From assembly GCF_039536325.1 (NCBI RefSeq), contig NZ_BAAAYO010000010.1:1178001-1242000 (forward strand): a stretch of DNA of 64,000 nt, read 5' to 3'. Each line of letters begins with the position of its first letter. Position 1 is the first letter of the stretch. The stretch is from Paenibacillus_AB hodogayensis (GTDB taxonomy: Bacteria; Bacillota; Bacilli; Paenibacillales; NBRC-103111). Shown piece by piece: positions 16,723-26,829 of this stretch. The notes under the pieces are model-generated. The model saw only the letters and a list, made by a program, of their open reading frames with translations, did not search any database and was not told the origin of the DNA. Both the position numbers and the translations under genes were made by a program.

Positions 16723-16756
16723 GAAAAACGAAAAACCTGCGGGGGTTTCCCGCAGG
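16723..16756 (-). terminator. terminator of the nitrilase gene
   Basis: Minus-strand stem CCTGCGGG/CCCCGCAGG with a 4-5 base loop followed by TTTTTCGTTTTTCC. It separates the nitrilase gene from the ectoine operon promoter region. Confidence 0.85.
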
Positions 16757-16886
16757 GACATCTACTATTTAATCCGGTTAAAGACCGCATGGCACATGGA
16801 ATCATTCGTTCTGCCAGACTTCGTTTTATCCCGCATCCGACAACCTCACCGGGCCGCAGGCTTATCCCACCCGAAGGAAAATCGCG

Positions 16887-17834
16887 TCAGTCGGCGACGA
16901 CCGGGGCCCGCTTTCCTTCATGCACCAGCAGTTGAAAGACGTCCGGTCGCGAATAATGGCCGACCGCGTCGAAATCGAAGCGGCTGCGCGTCACCTCGGA
17001 CATATCGAGCTCGGCCACCAGCAGCCCTTCCCGATCGTATAGCGGAGGGACGACATAATCGCCCAGCGGACCGACTATGGCGCTTCCGCCGCGGGACAGC
17101 ACCTCGTCCGCTTCGGCGATATCCGCGTAGCAAGCCAGCTCCGACGGATAGGCCGCCTTCGTCGCGTATTGATTGCTGGAGACGACGAAGCACCGGCCCT
17201 CGCAAGCAATATGCCGCAGCGTCGCTTGCCACGTATCCCGCGCATCGGCCGTCGGCGTCACGAGGATGTCGATCCCTTTGGCGTACATCGCCGTACGGGC
17301 GAGCGGCATATAGTTTTCCCAGCAAATCAGTCCGCCGATACGCCCGAACGGCGTGTCGATCACCGTCAGCGTACTTCCGTCCCCCTGGCCCCAAAGCAGC
17401 CGCTCCGCTCCGGTCGGCACCAGCTTGCGGTGCTTGCCGAGCAGCGAACCGTCCGGTCCGAAGTAGACGATCGAATTGTACAGCGTAGAGCCGCTAAATT
17501 CGCTGTCCCGCTCGACCGTCCCGATTACGAGATACAGCCCGGTTTGTTTGGCAATGCGCCCGATCGCCTCCGTATCGCCGCCCGGAATTTCAATCGCGCT
17601 GTGCCAATACTTCTCCCAGTCCTGTCGTCCCGCCGCGCTTCGGCTCCCCACTGGCGCCCCGAAATAAAGCCCGCGAGGATAGCCTCCTATGAACACCTCC
17701 GGGAACACCGCCATACGGGCCCCTTCCTCCGCCGCCTGCCGCGCCCACTTCCCGATCAGTTCGAGCGCGGATGCCTTGTCGAACAATACCGGCGCCGCCT
17801 GCACGACAGCTACGCGCACCTGTCCTTTGCCCAT
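16887..17834 (-). CDS. nitrilase (carbon-nitrogen hydrolase family)
   Basis: A 315-residue enzyme with a complete catalytic triad: E46 in FPEVFIGGYP, K137 in HRKLVPTG and C171 in the nitrilase signature GLICWENYMP. The CWENYMP form is typical of true nitrilases (branch 1), which turn a nitrile into the carboxylic acid and ammonia, rather than amidases. Start at 17834 has AAGGAGG; the frame is open about 300 bases further upstream but those codons run into the divergent regulator gene. The divergent MocR-type gene probably controls it. The natural nitrile is unknown. Confidence 0.92.
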   Translation of the reverse strand: MGKGQVRVAVVQAAPVLFDKASALELIGKWARQAAEEGARMAVFPEVFIGGYPRGLYFGAPVGSRSAAGRQDWEKYWHSAIEIPGGDTEAIGRIAKQTGLYLVIGTVERDSEFSGSTLYNSIVYFGPDGSLLGKHRKLVPTGAERLLWGQGDGSTLTVIDTPFGRIGGLICWENYMPLARTAMYAKGIDILVTPTADARDTWQATLRHIACEGRCFVVSSNQYATKAAYPSELACYADIAEADEVLSRGGSAIVGPLGDYVVPPLYDREGLLVAELDMSEVTRSRFDFDAVGHYSRPDVFQLLVHEGKRAPVVAD

Positions 17835-17917
17835 TGCCGCTTCCTCCTTGCCGTTATCCGATTTGTCTCCATCATAAAGAAGGAACCCGCCCTCGTAACC
17901 GTCCATTCGGCATGAAT

Positions 17918-17945
17918 TTGCACCAGCCACCCGCCGTGGTATACT
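17918..17945 (+). promoter_or_regulatory. sigma-A type promoter of the MocR gene
   Basis: TTGCAC (17918-17923), 16 bases, TATACT (17940-17945); the start codon follows 34 bases later. It lies in the 136-bp divergent region shared with the nitrilase gene. Confidence 0.5.
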
Positions 17946-17979
17946 TATCCAATCGAGTAAGATTGAGCGGGTGAGGTAC

Positions 17980-19410
17980 ATGTGGAAACCGGATCGGAGC
18001 AGTTCGGTCGCGCTGTTCCAGCAAATTGCCGACGAAATCGAACGCCGTATCGCCTGCGGCGAATTTCCCCCCGGCTCGGCGCTGCCTTCCGAACGGAAGC
18101 TGGCCGAGCAGGCGGGCGTCAATCGGAGCACCGTTATGCAAGCCTACGCGGAGCTGCGGTCTGCCGGCATCATCGAAAGCGCCACAGGAAGCGGTACCCG
18201 GGTCAGCAACTTCCGGCTCGGGCCGAGAGAAAATGCACCGAATTGGAGAAACTATCTGGAAAGCGGCACGTTTATGCCCAATCTGCCGACGATGCGCCGC
18301 ATTCGCTCCGAGCTGAGGAAGGATGCTCCGCTCATCGATTTTGCCAGCGGGGAGCTAAGTCCCGATCTGTTCCCGCGTCAGGCCGTGCAGCAATTGCTGC
18401 GCGATACGCCCTTCACCCCGGAGCTGGGCTACGACGATCCGCAAGGCTATTCGCCGCTCAGGCAGGCGCTCGTCGGTTTGCTGAAGGACAAGTTGAACGT
18501 AAACGTCACAGAGTCGTCGATCCTGATCACGTCCGGCTCCCAGCAGTCGCTTTACCTGATCGCCCAGTGTTTGCTGAGCCCCGGTGACGCCATCGCTGTT
18601 GAGGACCCGTCCTATTGCTATTCACTGCCCATGTTCCGTTCGGCCGGACTGCGCGTATTTCGCCTGCCCGTCGATCCCGAGCGCGGCGTCGATCCGGACA
18701 ATATCGAGGCTTTGCACCGCGAGCACCGGCTGAGAATGATATTCGTCAACCCCGGCTTTCAGAATCCAACGGGGACGGTGTTGCAGGCCGAGCGGCAATT
18801 GCGCCTGCTGCAGGTCGCAGCCCAATGGGGCATCCCGATCGTCGAGGACGATCCGTTCAGTCTGACCGCTTTCGATGGAACGCCTCCCCGGCCGCTAAAG
18901 TCGCTCGATACGAACGGTCAGGTGCTGTATATCGGCTCCTTGTCCAAAATCGCCGCCTCCGGCTTCCGGATCGGCTGGCTCGCCGCCCCCGGCTCGGTCA
19001 TCAGCCGGTTGGCCGACGCCAGGCAGCAGATGGACTTCGGATTGAGCGTCATCCCGCAATGGACGGCCGCCGAGTTCGTCCGGTCCGGATACTTGCATAG
19101 CCATCTCGAACGGCTGCAGACCGCCCTTTTTCATAAAATGCACCGGCTCGCCTCGGCCCTGCGCGAGCATCTGCCCGGCCTCGTCTCTTTCCGGCTGCCG
19201 GATGGCGGACTCAACCTGTGGTGCAAGCTAGACCCCGGCATCGATCCGGACAAACTGCTGGAGGAAGCGGTCAAGCGCGGCGTCATCTACGTGCCCGGCA
19301 CCGTATTCGGCTCGGAGCGCGGATGGATCCGGCTCAGCTACGCGAGACCGGCGGCCGAGCAGATCGAGCCGGGCGTGCGGCTGCTGGCGGAAGCGGTCCG
19401 CTCCTTATAG
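17980..19410 (+). CDS. MocR-type GntR regulator with aminotransferase domain
   Basis: About 476 residues. N-terminal GntR winged helix (about 8-75: LFQQIADEIERRI, GSALPSERKLAEQAGVNRSTVMQAYAEL is the recognition region) joined to a fold-type I aminotransferase domain (100-476) with the PLP lysine in YIGSLSKIAASGFRIGWL, and the NPGFQNPTGTVL block. MocR proteins use PLP or its adduct as effector. ATG 17980 follows GGTGAGG closely; a GTG at 17971 in frame is an alternative start. It is divergent from the nitrilase gene, suggesting it regulates nitrilase and perhaps itself. Confidence 0.92.
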   Translation: MWKPDRSSSVALFQQIADEIERRIACGEFPPGSALPSERKLAEQAGVNRSTVMQAYAELRSAGIIESATGSGTRVSNFRLGPRENAPNWRNYLESGTFMPNLPTMRRIRSELRKDAPLIDFASGELSPDLFPRQAVQQLLRDTPFTPELGYDDPQGYSPLRQALVGLLKDKLNVNVTESSILITSGSQQSLYLIAQCLLSPGDAIAVEDPSYCYSLPMFRSAGLRVFRLPVDPERGVDPDNIEALHREHRLRMIFVNPGFQNPTGTVLQAERQLRLLQVAAQWGIPIVEDDPFSLTAFDGTPPRPLKSLDTNGQVLYIGSLSKIAASGFRIGWLAAPGSVISRLADARQQMDFGLSVIPQWTAAEFVRSGYLHSHLERLQTALFHKMHRLASALREHLPGLVSFRLPDGGLNLWCKLDPGIDPDKLLEEAVKRGVIYVPGTVFGSERGWIRLSYARPAAEQIEPGVRLLAEAVRSL

Positions 19411-19525
19411 CGGCTGGTCCGCAGCAGGCCGATTGGCTGGTTCAAACGCCAGCCAACTGGATGGTTACACGTACCGCTTTTCTTGCTAGGCTTAACGTAT
19501 CTCACCAAGTAAAAGAGGGGATAAT

Positions 19526-19726
19526 ATGGCTGTATACGTCACGATCATCATTCTGTTTGCCGCCATTTCCGGGGTTGCCACCATCCTGATCGGCAATTCG
19601 AAGCAGAATAAGGAAGGCAATCCGGAGTATGAGAAAAAAACGGGCGGAAATATGACTCGACTGACGCTTATATACGTGATCGCCGCCATCATCGGGATTG
19701 CGATTTTAATTTATGCGATGAATTAA
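19526..19726 (+). CDS. small two-helix membrane protein
   Basis: A 66-residue protein with AGAGGGG 6 bases before the ATG. Two hydrophobic helices (YVTIIILFAAISGVATILI and LTLIYVIAAIIGIAILIYA) flank a short charged cytoplasmic or external loop NSKQNKEGNPEYEKKTGGN. No recognised family. It has its own hairpin terminator. A degenerate copy of the gene and terminator lies near 26.6 kb, which argues that the frame is a real gene. Confidence 0.75.
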   Translation: MAVYVTIIILFAAISGVATILIGNSKQNKEGNPEYEKKTGGNMTRLTLIYVIAAIIGIAILIYAMN

Positions 19727-19749
19727 ACGGACCCATAGGTTCGTTACGC

Positions 19750-19795
19750 CAAAAACCGGCCGCAGGAGGAAATTCTCCGGGCCGGCTTTATTCAT
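19750..19795. terminator. bidirectional terminator after the small membrane protein gene
   Basis: AAAAACCGGCC ... GGCCGGCTTTATT with an inner GGAG/CTCC pairing; A and T tracts on the two flanks could serve both converging transcripts. Confidence 0.75.
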
Positions 19796-19887
19796 TTATT
19801 GGATGTCTGGTCCAAGAAGAAATCGCCAAGCATTAGACCAGACCCGTGCTCTATTTTCAAGCAAACTAACTGAGTATGGCGGGTGGT

Positions 19888-20691
19888 TTATACGCTTGCA
19901 ACGATGCCAAGCAAACCGTCGTGAATCAATCGGTTGCTCGCTACCAGCGTAGTGTCGGATAGACGGTAAGGGCGTCCCTCATCCGTCGTTACGACTCCGC
20001 CCGCTTCGCTCAAAATGACGATGCCGGCCGCGGCATCCCACGGATAAAGTCCGCCGTGCCAAAATCCGGTCAGTTTCCCCGAAGCGACCATGCAAAGGTC
20101 CAAGCTCGCCGCTCCCATGATCCGCATGCTGCGGGACGTCCCGACTACCCGTCCGATCTGCTCGACGACTCCGGAGCCCGGTCTCCATTCCGACGCTTGG
20201 AAGCCGGTTGCAAGCAATGCGTCGCCAAGCGCGGCTTCGCTCCCGACCTGAATGCGTTCGCCGTTGACGTACGCGCCTCCGTTCAGGCGAGCGGTAAACA
20301 TCTCATCCGTTAAAGGGTTGTAGACGACACCGGCCACCGGCACGCCATCCTTCACAATGCCGATTGAAATGGCGAAGTGCGATGTGCCGTGTATGAAATT
20401 GATCGTCCCGTCGATCGGATCGATGATCCATCCGTAGCCTGCGGGCGGCTCTTCACATACGCCAAAAGGGTCGTTTGCGCCGTCGCTCTCCTCCGACAAT
20501 ATCCAATGGTCGGGATAATCGCGTCCGATCCGTCCTCTCAGCAGCTTTTCGCTACTGACGTCCGCCTCCGTCACGAGATCGGAACGATTCACCTTTTGCT
20601 GGATGCCATAAGGCTTGTTCATGAGGCCCGCAACCAACTCGCCCGCTTCCCGAGCGTACAGGGCAGCGGATTGTACTAGCAATTCCTCCAT
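19888..20691 (-). CDS. inositol monophosphatase family phosphatase
   Basis: A 267-residue Mg-dependent, Li-sensitive-type phosphatase. Metal ligands are present: E67/E68 in ILSEESD, D91 and D94 in the motif IIDPIDGTINFIHG, and the C-terminal YPWDAAAGIVILSEAGG. N-terminal DLVTEADVSSEKLL also fits. Start at 20691 follows GGAGGCG; the frame is open another 320 bases upstream across the MBL gene by chance. Members hydrolyse inositol-1-phosphate, sugar phosphates, NADP or PAP. It is the last gene of the 26.5-19.9 kb operon, 44 bases after the MBL gene, so the substrate may be a compound imported by that transporter. Confidence 0.9.
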   Translation of the reverse strand: MEELLVQSAALYAREAGELVAGLMNKPYGIQQKVNRSDLVTEADVSSEKLLRGRIGRDYPDHWILSEESDGANDPFGVCEEPPAGYGWIIDPIDGTINFIHGTSHFAISIGIVKDGVPVAGVVYNPLTDEMFTARLNGGAYVNGERIQVGSEAALGDALLATGFQASEWRPGSGVVEQIGRVVGTSRSMRIMGAASLDLCMVASGKLTGFWHGGLYPWDAAAGIVILSEAGGVVTTDEGRPYRLSDTTLVASNRLIHDGLLGIVASV

Positions 20692-20735
20692 CGGTTTGAC
20701 GCCTCCATCAAGTGCTATTTCAGATATCCATACGA

Positions 20736-21642
20736 TCAAGAGCCAACTTCCACGCGAATCGGACCGTCTGCAAGGAGCCTGCTTTCTCCCGGCGGCACAT
20801 TGCCGGTCAACCAATAAGCGAAGCCGGCCGAAGCGCGCAGCTCCTCCCAATACGGCCGGAAAGGCTGTCCGCGCTCTTCGCTGACCGGAATGACGCCTAG
20901 CTTCGGTTTGATCAGTTCCAGCAGTCGGACGTTCAAGCCGTCGCTCATTCCGTGATGAGCGACTTTCCATATTTGGCATTGCAAATTCGTCCGCTTCGCC
21001 AGACGCTCCCACCCCGGCTCAAGCTGATCGCCGCCGAAAAGAACTCCGCCCTCCTCCAGGCTCTCCTCCGTTAAGCGATATACGGAGCTGTCATGATTGG
21101 ACAGGTCGAAGAAGCTTTCCAGCGCAACCATCCCCTCGGCCGAATGATCCCCGACCGCCTTCGCCAACACTTCCCATGCCGGAAGAGGGTCTCCTTCCCA
21201 CGGGTACAGATGACGCAGCGTGACTCCGGCTTCCGACCAAACGACAGAACTGTCCTCGCTATTCAAGCGGCTGCGCCACTTAATCTCCGTCCCCTGCTCC
21301 TCCAGCACGCGAATCAGCTCCATATAAGAGAACAGCATGCCGTAGACTCCCCTCGCTTGCGGAGTCCCGAGCGTTTCGGCCAGCTCCTGTGGAGGAAGCT
21401 CCAACGGCTCGTATGGGAGAATCGCCTTGTCTACCCGAAGCGCCTTCGCAATATCGAGCAGCCCGTTCAAATGATCCTCATGGATATGGGTCAAAATCAT
21501 CCAATCCAGCTTCAGCTTCCCGTTGCGAATCATCCAAAGCAGCGGATGGTCTTGTTCGGAATCGACGGAACCGTCCCCGCCGTCGATTAAGGTTAGCTGG
21601 CCGGAAGGATGATGAATGAGATGGGCATCCCCCCAGCCTACA

Positions 21643-21671
<29 letters not shown>
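20736..21671 (-). CDS. ComEC-like MBL-fold metallohydrolase
   Basis: A 311-residue metallo-beta-lactamase-fold enzyme without signal peptide or membrane segments. The metal motif is THIHEDHLNG (HxHxDH), an early strand FLNVGWGDAHLIHHPSG resembles the ComEC C-terminal hydrolase, and later FGGDQLEPGW and VAHHGMSDG supply the remaining ligands. Such enzymes usually cleave phosphodiesters. The start overlaps the 3' end of the ABC ATPase gene by 29 bases. Its place between an importer and a phosphatase suggests it opens a phosphodiester before dephosphorylation; that is inference. Confidence 0.88.
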
Positions 21672-22779
<1,108 letters not shown>

Positions 22780-22797
22780 GCTGCCGCTCCCTCCAGC

Positions 22798-24495
22798 TTA
22801 TAACTCCATGGAATGTCCCCGCCTTTTCAGCGTCAGAAAAGCGGCCCCCAAGATGGCGAAGGCTATAATAATCAACGCTCCGGTGAGCGCGGACGCGCTT
22901 CCCCAGGCGCCGTTCTGAACGAGGCCCAGAATGGAGATCGTCCCGACCGACGTCTTTGCGGAATAGAGGAAAATGATGACGCTTAAGCAAGTGACGGAGC
23001 GCAGGAACGACATGACCATCCCGGACAGAAACGGCCCCCTCAACAGCGGCAGCAAAATATGCCTGAACGTGCCGAAGCTGCCTGCGCCCAAATTGTACGA
23101 GGCCTCCTCCAGCGAAGTTCCGATCTGCTGAAGTCCGGCAAGATTGGAGCTGTAGCAGACCGGCAAATTCCAGAACATCAAGGCCACAATCATAATGGCG
23201 GACGTTCCCGTAAACGCCAGCGGCGGTTCGTTAAACGCCATAGCGAAGCCAAGACCGAGGAATACGCCGGGCACCGCCCCTGGCAGTAGAGCGATGAAAT
23301 CGAGAATCCGGTTCACCCCGATCCGTTTCCTTTGCACCGCATAAGCGAGCGGCAAAGACAACAACGAAGCCGCCAACGCCGAAGCGACCGCATAATTAAT
23401 GCTGTTGATCATCTCCCGCCGCTTGTCGAACACGTAGTACATATTTTTCAAGGTAAACGACCAATCGTAGCCCCATACCTTGGTGAAAGCTCCATAGAAC
23501 AACACGCCGTACACCGTCAAGACAAAGAGAGACACCAGCAAACAGAAGGAGAACAGCCCCCACTTCACATAGAGAGGCACGGGATAATGCGGCAAAGAAG
23601 TTTCTTTGCCTGTAACCGTCACGTAGGATCGCCGTCCGACCCAATACCGGTTGAGCATAAACAGGCATAGGGCGGGAACGAGCAGCGCGGTAGACAGCGC
23701 CGCTGCCATCGGCAAATTATACAGACCCGACATCTGCATGTAGGCTTCGGTCGGAAGCAGCGTATAATTGCCGGCAATAATAATCGGATTGCCGAAGTCG
23801 GCCAGAACGTTCATCGCCGCGATCAGGGCACCGCCTGCAAGGCCCGGCTTGCTGAGCGGAAGGACGATATCCTTGAACACCTGCCAGCGGCTTGCCCCCA
23901 AATTGTAAGCGGCATATTCCAGGCTGACGGAGCCCGTCCTCATCACGCCGTACAGAACGGTGAACGCATATGGAAAAAACGTAATCGTCTGCACAAGCCA
24001 TAACCCGTGCCAGCCGTAAATGTCCGTATTTAAATGAAGAATTTGCTTCGTTACGATCCCTTGCCGGCCAAATAACAAAATGTAAGACAAGGCTACGATG
24101 AACGGCGGCGAAACGATCGGCAGTATGGTCACGAATCGGAACAGTCCCTTCAGCGGGACGTTCAATCTGGTCAAGGCATACGCAAAGGCAAAGGCGATCG
24201 CCGTGCAGGACAAGGTCGAAATCGCCGTCATAAACATGCTGTGAAGGAACGCATCGGTCCACCTGGAGTTGGTGAACAATGTCCAATAATCGGAGAGCCG
24301 GGGAAGACTGACCACCTTCAGGACCGGCCAAATGACGAAATAAAGCGTAACGATCGCAGCAGCAGCCAGAACGACTGCAAGCGCCGGCTCATTCTTGATC
24401 CGCTTCAGATCCTCCCATGCTTCGCTAAGAGAAGAAATCAAGAACATTTCCGCCTTTCCAAATAAACTAAACATGGTGCGGGAGAGAAGCTTCAT
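22798..24495 (-). CDS. fused double ABC transporter permease (FbpB/AfuB type)
   Basis: A 565-residue permease made of two BPD_transp_1 halves, each with six membrane segments. The two EAA loops are YAAYNLGASRWQVFKDIVLP and EEASYNLGAGSFGTFRHILLP. Fused permeases of this kind occur with FbpABC-like importers of ferric ion, phosphonates, and, for AfuABC, sugar phosphates. The first ATG (24495) sits in the loop of a hairpin just behind GGGAGGG; in-frame ATGs at 24474 and 24447 are possible starts. Genes before (receptor) and after (ATPase) complete the transporter. Confidence 0.92.
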   Translation of the reverse strand: MKLLSRTMFSLFGKAEMFLISSLSEAWEDLKRIKNEPALAVVLAAAAIVTLYFVIWPVLKVVSLPRLSDYWTLFTNSRWTDAFLHSMFMTAISTLSCTAIAFAFAYALTRLNVPLKGLFRFVTILPIVSPPFIVALSYILLFGRQGIVTKQILHLNTDIYGWHGLWLVQTITFFPYAFTVLYGVMRTGSVSLEYAAYNLGASRWQVFKDIVLPLSKPGLAGGALIAAMNVLADFGNPIIIAGNYTLLPTEAYMQMSGLYNLPMAAALSTALLVPALCLFMLNRYWVGRRSYVTVTGKETSLPHYPVPLYVKWGLFSFCLLVSLFVLTVYGVLFYGAFTKVWGYDWSFTLKNMYYVFDKRREMINSINYAVASALAASLLSLPLAYAVQRKRIGVNRILDFIALLPGAVPGVFLGLGFAMAFNEPPLAFTGTSAIMIVALMFWNLPVCYSSNLAGLQQIGTSLEEASYNLGAGSFGTFRHILLPLLRGPFLSGMVMSFLRSVTCLSVIIFLYSAKTSVGTISILGLVQNGAWGSASALTGALIIIAFAILGAAFLTLKRRGHSMEL

Positions 24496-24505
24496 TCCCT
24501 CCCGC
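24478..24505 (-). other. hairpin covering the permease start codon
   Basis: GCGGGAG (24499-24505 on the minus strand reading) pairs with CTCCCGC (24478-24484), with the first ATG in the loop. No T run. It may protect the upstream receptor mRNA 3' end or lower permease translation relative to the receptor. Confidence 0.45.
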
Positions 24506-24539
24506 CTAACGGTTGCAAAGTACTATTGCTCGGCGGCGG

Positions 24540-25655
24540 CTATTTAGCGCCAATCATATCCGTAAACTTTTTCACAACTTCTGCCTTCATCTCGGAAGCC
24601 TTGACTCTGTCGTAGTTGACCAGCTTGACGTCCTCGATTTTGATCATGCCAGCCGGCGGCTCCACGTCCTTGCGCACGGAATAGCGGTTTGACAGCTTCG
24701 TGTTCATTTCCCCTACCGGCTTCGTGAGCAGCCAGTCGATAAACTTTTTGGCATTGTCGGCGTTTGGTCCGCCCTTGACGACAGCGGAGCCGCCGATTTC
24801 AAAAGCTGTTTGCTCCGGAACGATAACCTTGATCGGATAGCCCTGCTTGGCCGATTTCACAATATCGTGAGCCCAGGACATGCCGGCTACGAACTCTCCC
24901 GTTGCCGTCAGATTAATGCCGTCCACGGCACCCTGCGTGTAGTGATGCACATTGCCGTGAAGCTTCTTCAAGTAGTCCCAGCCTTTCTCTTCGCCGAGGC
25001 GGAACAATTGGTCCGCTGCGAAAATGTAAGCTCCTCCCGCCGTCGCCGGGTTGGAAGTAATGAACTGCCCTTTGTAGTTCGGATCGAGCAGATCGTCCCA
25101 CGTTTTGGGCTCCTTCACACCCTTCGGCTCCAGCTCCTTCTTGAAGCGATCCGTGTTCAGCACGATACCGAGCACGCCCATGTACCAGCCCTGCCAGTAA
25201 CCGTTCGGGTCATTGAACTGGCTGTCGATTTCCTTCGCATTCGGCGAAGTGTATTTCTCAAGCAGCCCCTGCTGTCCGAGAGGATCATAGAACTCGGAAG
25301 ACCCGCCGATCATGATGTCGGCTTTGGGGGAAGCCTTCTCCGCCTGAATGCGGGTGCTCGCTTCTCCCGGACCGCTAAGACGCAAATACTCGATGTCGAT
25401 CCCGGTGTCTTCCTTGAACTTCTTCTGGATCTGGATGATGTCATCTTCGTTCATGGCCGCGTATACGACCAGCTTCTTCGATGCGGCCGGCGTTTCCGGC
25501 TTTGCCGCGGGTGACTGCGTTGCTCCGGCCGGTTCGGCTGAAGCCGGAGCTTTCCCGCCGCTGCCGCTGCTGCCGCATCCCGTCAAGATCGAAAAGGCGG
25601 CAAGTAAAACGACTGATGATGCAACCATCCATTTGCTGCTCCAACTCCGTTGCAT
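24540..25655 (-). CDS. FbpA/PhnS/AfuA-type solute-binding lipoprotein
   Basis: A 371-residue extracellular binding protein with a lipobox LTGC (C27) and a disordered Ser/Pro/Ala linker. The body matches the family that binds ferric ion, 2-aminoethylphosphonate or sugar phosphates: KLVVYAAMNEDDIIQIQKKF, KADIMIGGSSEFYDPL, KTWDDLLDPNYKGQFITSNP, TGEFVAGMSWAHDIV. The ferric-binding tyrosine pair typical of FbpA is not evident (the C-terminal region reads KLSNRYSVRKDVEPP), favouring a phosphorylated ligand. AAGGAGG precedes the ATG. It is the first transporter gene, 107 bases after a GntR regulator. Confidence 0.88.
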   Translation of the reverse strand: MQRSWSSKWMVASSVVLLAAFSILTGCGSSGSGGKAPASAEPAGATQSPAAKPETPAASKKLVVYAAMNEDDIIQIQKKFKEDTGIDIEYLRLSGPGEASTRIQAEKASPKADIMIGGSSEFYDPLGQQGLLEKYTSPNAKEIDSQFNDPNGYWQGWYMGVLGIVLNTDRFKKELEPKGVKEPKTWDDLLDPNYKGQFITSNPATAGGAYIFAADQLFRLGEEKGWDYLKKLHGNVHHYTQGAVDGINLTATGEFVAGMSWAHDIVKSAKQGYPIKVIVPEQTAFEIGGSAVVKGGPNADNAKKFIDWLLTKPVGEMNTKLSNRYSVRKDVEPPAGMIKIEDVKLVNYDRVKASEMKAEVVKKFTDMIGAK

Positions 25656-25762
25656 AATGGGCCTCCTTAAATATCTTCGTCTAGCTGTCTGACATCTTCA
25701 AGGATAGCTCCGGATTATTAGGCGAACGTCAAATGGGCATGAAGAATTTATTAAAGGTGCTG

Positions 25763-26470
25763 CTAGTCGCGTTTCATATACAGCTTGATGACGTCCGTCT
25801 TCAAGTAGTCGAACGAATAAAAGACCGGCTTATCCGCATCGTCGTAATGAAGCTGCTTTAACAGCACGATCTGGCTGCCCAGCACGTCTTCGGCTTTCCG
25901 GTCCATCTCATTGTCGCGGTTCAACGCGCTGATTTCGGTAATGGCGTACGAAATCGAGATGCCCATCCGGCTTCGCAAATAATCGAAGATGGCTCCGGAG
26001 AAGCCGTCGCTGAAATGGTCCGCAGCCAAGCTTTGCGGAAAGATGTTGTAATAAAATGCGACCTTGCGGCTGTCCGCCGTTCTGGAGCGTTCCAGCACGA
26101 CTACCGGCTCTTCGATGTTCAGCAGCGCCTTCCAATCGTCCTCCGGCTCCCGCGTATATTGCCTTACGTCCGTTTCGCTAACCACATAGCCTCCGTTCTT
26201 GATCATTTGTCCGAGACTTTGCAGCTTGTTGAGCGGGTTCAGTATAAAATCCGTCTGGCTGCTGACGTACGTTCCGACTCCGTTTCTGCTGATCAGCACT
26301 TTCTCTCGCTGCAGCATCTTCAGCGCCTCCCGCAAAGTCGGACGGCTGACCTCAAACTTTCGGGCAAGCTCCGGCTCGGAAGGAAGGCGGTCGCCCGGTC
26401 TCAATTCTCCGCTGCTGATGCTTTGTTCAATCTGTTCCTTCACTTTAAGATAGAGCAGTTTCTTCTCCAT
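25763..26470 (-). CDS. GntR-family regulator with UTRA domain
   Basis: A 235-residue regulator of the HutC/PhnF branch. The N-terminal winged helix (1-70) has RPGDRLPSEPELARKFEVSRP and TLREALKMLQREKVLI; the C-terminal UTRA domain (90-235) contains VLERSRTADSRKVAFYYN and SFDYLKTDVIKLYMKR. UTRA domains bind small effectors such as sugar phosphates, amino acids or phosphonates. It is upstream of and in the same direction as the importer operon, so it likely represses it until the imported compound or its phosphate is present. Confidence 0.9.
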   Translation of the reverse strand: MEKKLLYLKVKEQIEQSISSGELRPGDRLPSEPELARKFEVSRPTLREALKMLQREKVLISRNGVGTYVSSQTDFILNPLNKLQSLGQMIKNGGYVVSETDVRQYTREPEDDWKALLNIEEPVVVLERSRTADSRKVAFYYNIFPQSLAADHFSDGFSGAIFDYLRSRMGISISYAITEISALNRDNEMDRKAEDVLGSQIVLLKQLHYDDADKPVFYSFDYLKTDVIKLYMKRD

Positions 26471-26601
26471 GCTTGTCGTTTATTTCCTTTCGTTATTGGA
26501 TGGTGAGCATTCACAACGCCGCTGCGTGCGGAGTCCCGCACATTGCTGTCTGACAACATGAGTATACTTCCAAATTGTTAACGTAGTGTCATGGCTCCGA
26601 A

Positions 26602-26685
26602 ATGATCGGCAATTCCAAACAAAATAAAGAAGGCAATGTAACTGCCCATTATTGGAGTTGCTAGTCTGATTTATGCCATAAATTA
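26602..26685 (+). pseudogene. internally deleted remnant of the small membrane protein gene
   Basis: The 5' piece encodes IGNSKQNKEGN as in the gene at 19526-19726, then about 75 bases are lost and the 3' piece, in another frame, encodes IGVASLIYAIN and TAA, matching that gene's C-terminus. The downstream hairpin (26738-26778) also resembles that gene's terminator. Confidence 0.75.
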
Positions 26686-26737
26686 AACAACTAAAGCAAC
26701 GGAATATATGCTAAACGAAACGGTAGCGTTGCTACGC

Positions 26738-26778
26738 AAAAAACCGGCTGCAGAGGAAAACCTCCGAACCGGTTTTTA
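26738..26778. terminator. hairpin terminator, copy of the one near 19.77 kb
   Basis: AAAAACCGG ... CCGGTTTTTATT with an inner GAGG/CCTC pairing. Works in either direction; may now end the hypothetical minus-strand gene upstream at 26830. Confidence 0.7.
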
Positions 26779-26829
26779 TTCATCCGTTGAATTACTGCCG
26801 CTTTCGATTTACGGTTATTTGTAATTGAG

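Noticed and set aside
16887..18131. Nitrilase with a 99-residue N-terminal extension
   Set aside because: The extension overlaps the divergent regulator gene and has no nitrilase similarity; AAGGAGG before 17834 fixes the start.
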